NCBI GenBank assembly: GCA_004352715.1
Contig: SCFE01000001.1
Location: 3,235,106 to 3,299,105, forward strand
Source of the DNA: Hofstenia miamia
Lineage: Eukaryota; Xenacoelomorpha; Acoela
Length of the DNA stretch: 64,000 nucleotides
Direction of reading: 5' to 3'
A model generated the notes under the pieces. The model made no database searches, was not told the origin of the DNA, and worked only from the letters and a program-made list of their open reading frames with translations. A program made the translations under genes and the position numbers. Below are positions 58,455 to 64,000 of the stretch, piece by piece. The stretch's first letter is position 1, and each line of letters begins with the position of its first letter.

Positions 58455-58842
58455 TTAGGCACCGATGACTTTAGCCTCTTGTACAGCTTTTGCTTCAGTT
58501 ATTAAGTCTTTAATGTTGCCTTTGAACCATTCATTTAGTCGTCTGCGAAGATGAAGATGCTCTAAGCTCTCATGTGTCTTATTTGTTTGATACCTTTTGT
58601 AGAATAATAGGTGGAAGTAGGAAAAATGCATAGAGAGCAGTCGCTGCACTTTCACAATTATCTACAAAAAGGCGAAGCAAACGATCAAGTTCTTTAACAA
58701 ATTCTTTGCCAGCATTTCCAGTGGGTAGCTTGAAAAGATTTGGTCGAAACGCTGTTATTATTTTATATGCATCGATTACATCTGATCCTTTAATGTCTTC
58801 ACCATTAAGTGTTGGGAGATTTGGGAGCGAGCAGCAAGGCAT
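58455..58842 (-). pseudogene. N-terminal region of the RPDG-type retrotransposon family
   Basis: The minus strand reads FRPNLFKLPTGNAGKEFVKE, ATALYAFFLLPPIILQ and, after a frame change near 58620, LHLRRRLNEWFKGNIKDLIT followed by EAKAVQEAKV and a stop. This matches the region upstream of the RT in this family (LF.LP...L, then RRL..W..G....L..EA). The frame change shows decay. It is separated from the RT pieces by the sense fragment and about 250 bp of other sequence. Confidence 0.6.
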
Positions 58843-58900
58843 TTCATTTAAATTACGTTCATTAAATGCCTGTGTCAGGCCGGAAGATTCAGTATCTTGA

Positions 58901-61104
58901 TGATTGGCATTGCATGGCTCCCGCTGTTTTTTTCATATATTATCTTCATTTCTTCTCTTTATATAATTATCATTATTTTTTCTTTTTTGCTTTCATAAAT
59001 TTTTCTTAATGATCTCTTGTTTTGTGATGTTAAATATTTTCAAACCGTACGAGTTCCCATCCAAATTTCTTTTTTTTCTATAATATGAAATTCCCTTGCA
59101 CAATAAAAGTGCATACCTAAACAAAACAAAATCACTTGAAATATTGCCTCTTCTATAAAAAAATAAATGAGAAATTCATTAATGCCTCTATATAAAATTC
59201 TGGAATTATATATTTCGAGAAATTAAGCTAATGAAAAAATTTCAGATATTGAAAAACTATGTAATTTTAGAAAAATTGAATTCAAATGGAAAGAGCAACG
59301 AAATTTTAGATTCAACATTAGTGACACTTTCAGAACTTATCAGTATAATCATAAATTGTTAAAGAAATTTCTTAAAGATATTTTCTACTTAATTGCCCAA
59401 ATGCTATTATGGCCATTCTCAGAAGATTCTTTGTGGAATAACACCAAAAAATTAGGCTCAAGACCAAAACATTTTGCCAAATGTTGACGGGCTTAATTTA
59501 GTTGGCCCCGCCAATCTCCCTCAACGCGTCGACGCTCTAGAACCGTTGGTATTCAATCTTCATGTGAATTATGTCACTCTTAAAGAAAGCGTATAATATT
59601 ACTAAAATGACGATAACACTTATAATCAACAAAAAATATTGAAAGTTCTAAGAATTATATTAAAATAAATATCAGCGCAGAGCCGTGTTTGGGATTTTTA
59701 AAACGAGGGACAGGCTGACACCCATTTAAACAAAAAGTTTCTTGAACAAAAGTAGATTTACACAAAATTAATCGTCTGTTTTTATCAGCAAATCTATTGA
59801 TGACATTTTGAATTAAAGTGAACTATTTTCAATTTGGAAGAAAAGAACATTTTAAGTAAGTGTTCATAGCTGCACCTCCCTAAACGCGCCACTGAAGAAG
59901 GGAGTAAAATTAAATAGGAATAATCCTCGACAAATTTACATTAGAGAATGAAGCCAACAAAATAATGCAGAATTGTTACAAAGAATCACGATACTTTCCA
60001 GACATCACTATTTAATTGTGACATAATTCTGATAAAATCCGAAGTACGAGTCATTATCATTATGTTCTGATGAATTTAAATATTATAAATTTTACTAATA
60101 TCGTTGAATGAAACTTCTGTTGCTGTAATATTTACATAATAATTTGAACAATTTACGCTTTGTCTTCTCACCTCAAAGTTGGCACAAAGTCAAGATTTGT
60201 GTCAAAAACCGACTTGGATTTTTAATGGGCCACAGAATATATGCTTCTAATATACACTACTCACCAACGACATGGCTTGTCGTCTTAATAAAAGATGGGG
60301 TATCATATTCTAAATCTTGTATAATTTACTAAACGTTAAAATAATTTTAACAGTAAGAAAAATTAGAGGGATTTGCATCGCACATATGCCGAACCCAGGT
60401 TTACATATATTTAATCTTAATAATGGAAATTGCAATCACATTACTGTACATGGATCAACAATTATTCTAAACAATGAAAATTAAGAAATGTAACAAATTC
60501 TTCAACCATAGATGCTGTAAGCGACAAACGTAAAAATAGTTTATATTTAATCTTATGTAGAAATTATATTTATAAAGGAAATACCTTAAATTGCAAGGTA
60601 TTAGAAACTACTATAAATGTTAAAGGCTTCTCTGAAATATATATATATAAAGTCAACACAGGAAATATGACCTCGACCCCAGGTTTTTACAGTGGTTGTT
60701 TTCAACTCTCCTGAATTAACGGCCTGAATTCTTTGAAAGTCATGTATTCACAATGATAAAGTATATTTCTCCACATCTCTCAAATGTGTCCAAGTGATGC
60801 TTTAGTTGATATTTGTTAAAATCACAATTTAGTCTACGCTCCATTTCCTGTTTTGATCACAACTCAAACTGTATTAAACTTGTTGTAGAATAAATAATTT
60901 CCATAATATTTGAATTATGAAAGAATATGTAGGATGTAAACATTAGTTAGTTGAAAAGTGCAATAAATAAAGACTATGTCGGCTTTTTTCTAAAATTCAA
61001 AACCACTAAAAGGCATTAACAAAACTATTGAATTAAAATTTTTGAAATAAAAATACACAATTCATTAAGAAATTAAGCATGACAGCATTCTGAAATTAGA
61101 GAAA
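58901..61104. other. AT-rich DNA, no gene seen
   Basis: Short frames only. Near 59687-59894 weakly inverted ends (CAGAGCCGTGTTTGGG / CAGTGGCGCGTTTAGGG) hint at a small hAT-like remnant, without a target duplication. Confidence 0.4.
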
Positions 61105-61356
61105 TTAATGAAAGAATGTGTAAACACGGCTTTCGTTTTTCACTGATGATACCAATGATAGAGAAAGATTGTTCATTACTGCAGAAATCTTCTGGCTAAA
61201 TATTTGCTTATATCTATCTCTGGACTCAAGGAATCCCAATGCACGTTTTTGGTTAAGCGTGGGAAATAGTGTTACTTCTGCACGAGTAATGTGACCGTCG
61301 GTTTTGTGAAGTGTGGTTTTTCCAATGCTCAGGCAAAAGTACATATCACCTGGAAG
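61105..61356 (-). CDS. Unidentified minus-strand gene, terminal exon
   Basis: On the minus strand a strong acceptor (CACTTTTTTAATTTTAG) precedes 83 open codons and a stop at 61105: LPGDMYFCLSIGKTTLHKTD, GHITRAEVTLFPTLNQKRAL, then GFLESRDRYKQIFSQ and a serine/leucine-rich end. Entry is in phase 0, and the exon upstream (62227-62454) exits in phase 0, giving a continuous ...ESGYFQ-LPGDMYFCL reading. The product is not recognised. No signal or membrane segment is seen in this part. No canonical AATAAA was found close downstream. Confidence 0.68.
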   Translation of the reverse strand, partial: LPGDMYFCLSIGKTTLHKTDGHITRAEVTLFPTLNQKRALGFLESRDRYKQIFSQKISAVMNNLSLSLVSSVKNESRVYTFFH

Positions 61357-62226
61357 CTAAAATTAAAAAAGTGAAGAAATTGCTTAAGATAACTCAAACT
61401 CGAATTATTCAAAAAGTTTTACAATAATAGTGTAATTAAATTTTTGTGAGGAAACTGATACAAAACATGTATAATAATGAAAACTTCGCAACTCTAACGA
61501 TTTTATAATTCAATTTCAATTATGGGTAAAATAAAAGTTATGCCCTGGGAGCTCACTGGACCAGAAAATTGAATCTGACAGGAAAGGTACGAATAAAATT
61601 TTGTTTAGTCATTTTTAGTGTACAAACTCCGTATTTTGAAATCTAGCAAGGCAAATTTAAAATTTTTGTGTTGTAAAGTAGAAAATTTTAAAAACAGCTA
61701 ACTGCCTGTTGTTAATATTAAGAAGCAGATAATCCTGTTAACAGCAAACTTTCCGCGGTTGCATATTAATCAATAACATCAAAAAATGCCCGAATATTTT
61801 TCAAAGAGTTTCAGTTAGATATTAATGAACAGGAAAAGTCAATCAAAACCAAAAGTTTTTTTAAAAATTGTTTAATTTATGAGGATTACAAAATATTAAA
61901 TTAGAAATTTGTGGACAATATTTTTTGTGAATTGTAGGTAACTTTACTGTCAAGGAGGGCAAGACTTTTTAATACATAATCAGACAGAATTATCCATTGC
62001 ATAATTGTATATTGTTTTTTGTATCTTCCCTTTTGCGGCAAAAAGAAAAACCATGTAAAAATGTTAAAAATCCGTCATTGTAAAAACATAAAATAAGATC
62101 TCTGTTGGAAAGTCATGTCATTGATACTATTTAATATGCCTAAGAATGCATTATTATTATAGCTTTTAAAACCAATAGCGTAGTTTCTTTTCGCACTAAT
62201 AAAGAGGAACTAAAGGAAAATTCTAC
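61357..62226 (-). other. Intron of the unidentified minus-strand gene
   Basis: 870 bp between donor TTTTCAG|GTAGAA and acceptor TTTTAATTTTAG. AT-rich. Nothing else seen. Confidence 0.6.
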
Positions 62227-62454
62227 CTGAAAATACCCTGACTCAATGCTAAAATATGGAGAAATCGTCATTTCACTAGCGAGATCTCCTGCTCTGTATC
62301 TTAGAGACCATGTGTAATGACGAAGAGGGTATGGAGGTATAGGCAAAAGATCCTTACACGAGTCTAACAAAATTATTACTGAAGGTGTTATTTCCAATGA
62401 ACTTCCACTACAGGAGGGCCTCGTATATCTGACTTTTCCTTCATAATATGAAAT
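62227..62454 (-). CDS. Unidentified minus-strand gene, penultimate exon
   Basis: The minus-strand acceptor CGGTTTTTAG and donor CAG|GTAGAA enclose exactly 76 open codons, phase 0 at both ends: ISYYEGKVRYTRPSCSGSSL, EITPSVIILLDSCKDLLPIP, PYPLRHYTWSLRYRAGDLAS and EMTISPYFSIESGYFQ. Varied composition, exact phase match and good splice sites support a real gene. I do not recognise the family. The upstream exons would lie beyond 62.5 kb, possibly outside the window. A piggyBac-type MITE (62944-63371) lies in the presumed upstream intron. Confidence 0.68.
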
Positions 62455-62939
62455 CTAAAAACCGAATTACCAAATATGGTATTAATAGTCGACACATAAA
62501 ATTTGGCATTTGATATATAAAACTACGTGTATACATGCGTATCGAAAATGTACGATATAAATCAGAAAGATTTGGAAGACAGCTTATGAATCAATAACAG
62601 CAAAGAGCCTACAACGAACATAACCTTATATAAATTACTATATTGTGAGTACATTATATTTTTCTATGTTTAACTCTGTCATAGTTAATAAGTAAACCGG
62701 TTTTTTAGAAAAATGAGGTAGTATGATATTAACACGAGTATAATTTCAAGTTATGATTTTCATTTTTTATAATATGCACAAGATCCTAAACTATCTAATT
62801 CGAGCCAAAACCATGGTATTTACACTATAATAAAACCCCAATTATTGATATAAAACTTTACTTAATAACTGGAACAGAGTTTAATTTTAAATACACTAAA
62901 AGACTAACATTCATCCCCACCACAGGTTTTTCAGAGCAT
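62455..62939. other. AT-rich DNA, nothing recognised
   Basis: Presumed intron of the minus-strand gene. Confidence 0.45.
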
Positions 62940-62943
62940 TTAA

Positions 62944-63371
62944 CCCATTTCATGCCAGGCCTTTGGCTAATTCTCAGATATAGCACTTTTAAAAAGTACA
63001 TTAAGAGAATTATGTGCAATTAGTCTTTTGAAGTGTTATTTTGTATTGTCCCCATTTGAGAACTGTTAACAAAATGTTAAAAACTTGAAATTTTTCAATC
63101 ACACAATGAATGTACTGTGTAAAGAAGTTATGTCTAAGCCAGTGATGCATAAGTAAAGTATAAATTAGAAAATATCAAAAATTGTGGGAAAAAATTGGTC
63201 AATTAACAGCCGTAATAGAAAATGTTAAAAACAGTAAAGCCAATGCTGAAGCCGCAAAGCATTAAAAATACGACAGATTTAAACAGTCAATAAAAGAATT
63301 AGGATAAAAACTAGCATCAGGCATACATGGAAAGACATTGTCCTCATTTGAGGACCTTAGTATATAAGGGG
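62944..63371. mobile_element. piggyBac-type MITE, 428 bp, TTAA-flanked
   Basis: The ends are TTAA (62940-62943) CCCATTTCATGCCAGG and, at the right, ...CTTAGTATATAAGGGG TTAA (63372-63375). The inverted ends share CCC and a partly matching 18 bp. The word TTGTCC(C/T)CATTTGAG occurs at about 63046 and again at 63338, close to the right end. This resembles the subterminal repeats seen in the other piggyBac-type elements. There is no coding frame. Confidence 0.6.
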
Positions 63372-63375
63372 TTAA

Positions 63376-64000
63376 GTCTAATACTGCGAAAACGAAACGC
63401 GTTTCAAGGGAATTCGTAATAAATTTTTAATATAGTAGATAAAAAGTATAAAGGGATTGACGTAGTACACAAAATGAAAGTTCTGTGACAAATGTCTTAT
63501 GTAAGCATAAGAAGAAATTATATTATCTGAGAAATATTATTTCAATTGCTTGACCATGAAATTCACTATCTTTGTACATTAGTGAGAAAATCAAGTGTTG
63601 AATTATAACGTTTTGTAATCACTTACAAAATCATATATGATCAATTCCTCTCAGGAAAGTTTTGTCGGACAATTTACTATTACATATTATGTAATTGATC
63701 TGTTAAAGAATCCTTTTTAGATGTTTTGAAATAAAAATAGAAAATATTTGAAATCAGTATATGTAAGATTATAAATTACATGTAATTAATGAATTTCCAA
63801 TGTAGGACTTCAGAACTTCAACTTTTAAACTTTAATTATATATATATATATATATATAATTTGTAGAAATGCGGGAATTACTAAACAAAATTAAAATGTC
63901 AAGACCAGGTCCATGTGAAAAAATTATCAATGAAACGGGTAATAACTGGTGATACTGGAGAAGGTGCATATGCAAAAGGATATGCAAATGGTAGGTATGG
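63376..64000. other. AT-rich DNA with a short (TA)n at 63838-63859
   Basis: No exon could be supported on either strand. Confidence 0.5.

Noticed and set aside
59687-59894. Small hAT-like MITE
   Set aside because: The ends match only partly and there is no 8-bp flanking duplication.

Overview
The window is nuclear DNA from an invertebrate metazoan with an AT-rich, transposon-laden genome. The evidence is large introns with standard GT/AG junctions, an animal-type CUB/LDLa membrane-receptor gene, several clades of non-LTR retrotransposons, piggyBac-, hAT- and mariner-type DNA elements, long (TA)n arrays and scaffold N-gaps. I cannot name the species. No bacterial-type genes, rRNA, intact tRNA or CRISPR arrays were seen.

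Layout. 1-3.4 kb: a nearly full-length but frame-broken retrotransposon of the R2 superfamily (restriction-like endonuclease type), on the minus strand. 4.5-5.7 kb: an exact 45 x 27-bp minisatellite. 5.7-12.4 kb: AT-rich DNA with a terminal-inverted-repeat element, a tRNA-derived SINE and AT palindromes. 12.4-14.2 kb: a decayed CR1/jockey-like LINE. 14.7-17.7 kb: a 108-bp piggyBac-type MITE and two hAT-type MITE copies.

20.2-49.4 kb: the only well-supported host gene on the plus strand. Four coding exons (20167-20406, 32505-32678, 37028-37176, 49092-49393) join in phase. They encode the end of one CUB domain, most of a second CUB, an LDL-receptor class A repeat, a transmembrane segment and a short cytoplasmic tail with a PPPY motif. 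This is the layout of the Neto / LEV-10 / MIG-13 group of receptor-auxiliary proteins. Its 5' exons were not found, and one short exon completing CUB2 may be missing. Its introns hold a hAT MITE, a 401-bp duplicated unknown repeat, a piggyBac relic that keeps the transposase C-terminal zinc finger, a mariner relic inside a TA microsatellite, a further piggyBac-type MITE, a possible small minus-strand gene (41.3-42.1 kb) and a LINE tail.

52.4 kb: an unassigned cysteine-rich exon candidate. 53-58.9 kb: a nest of retrotransposons. A plus-strand LINE with an (ATTCT)n tail is split by a 1.1-kb minus-strand insertion with an 8-bp target duplication. It is followed by inverted and sense fragments of a second retrotransposon family, scrambled by what look like assembly duplications joined at single Ns. 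61.1-62.5 kb: the last two coding exons of an unrecognised minus-strand gene, joined in phase. 62.9-63.4 kb: another piggyBac-type MITE.

Almost all mobile DNA here is defective: truncated LINEs or short non-autonomous TIR elements. I found no gene cluster that would make a new multi-gene system. The most notable items are the exact minisatellite with one stop-free frame, the set of TTAA-flanked piggyBac-type elements, the nested and inverted retrotransposons, and the two host genes.
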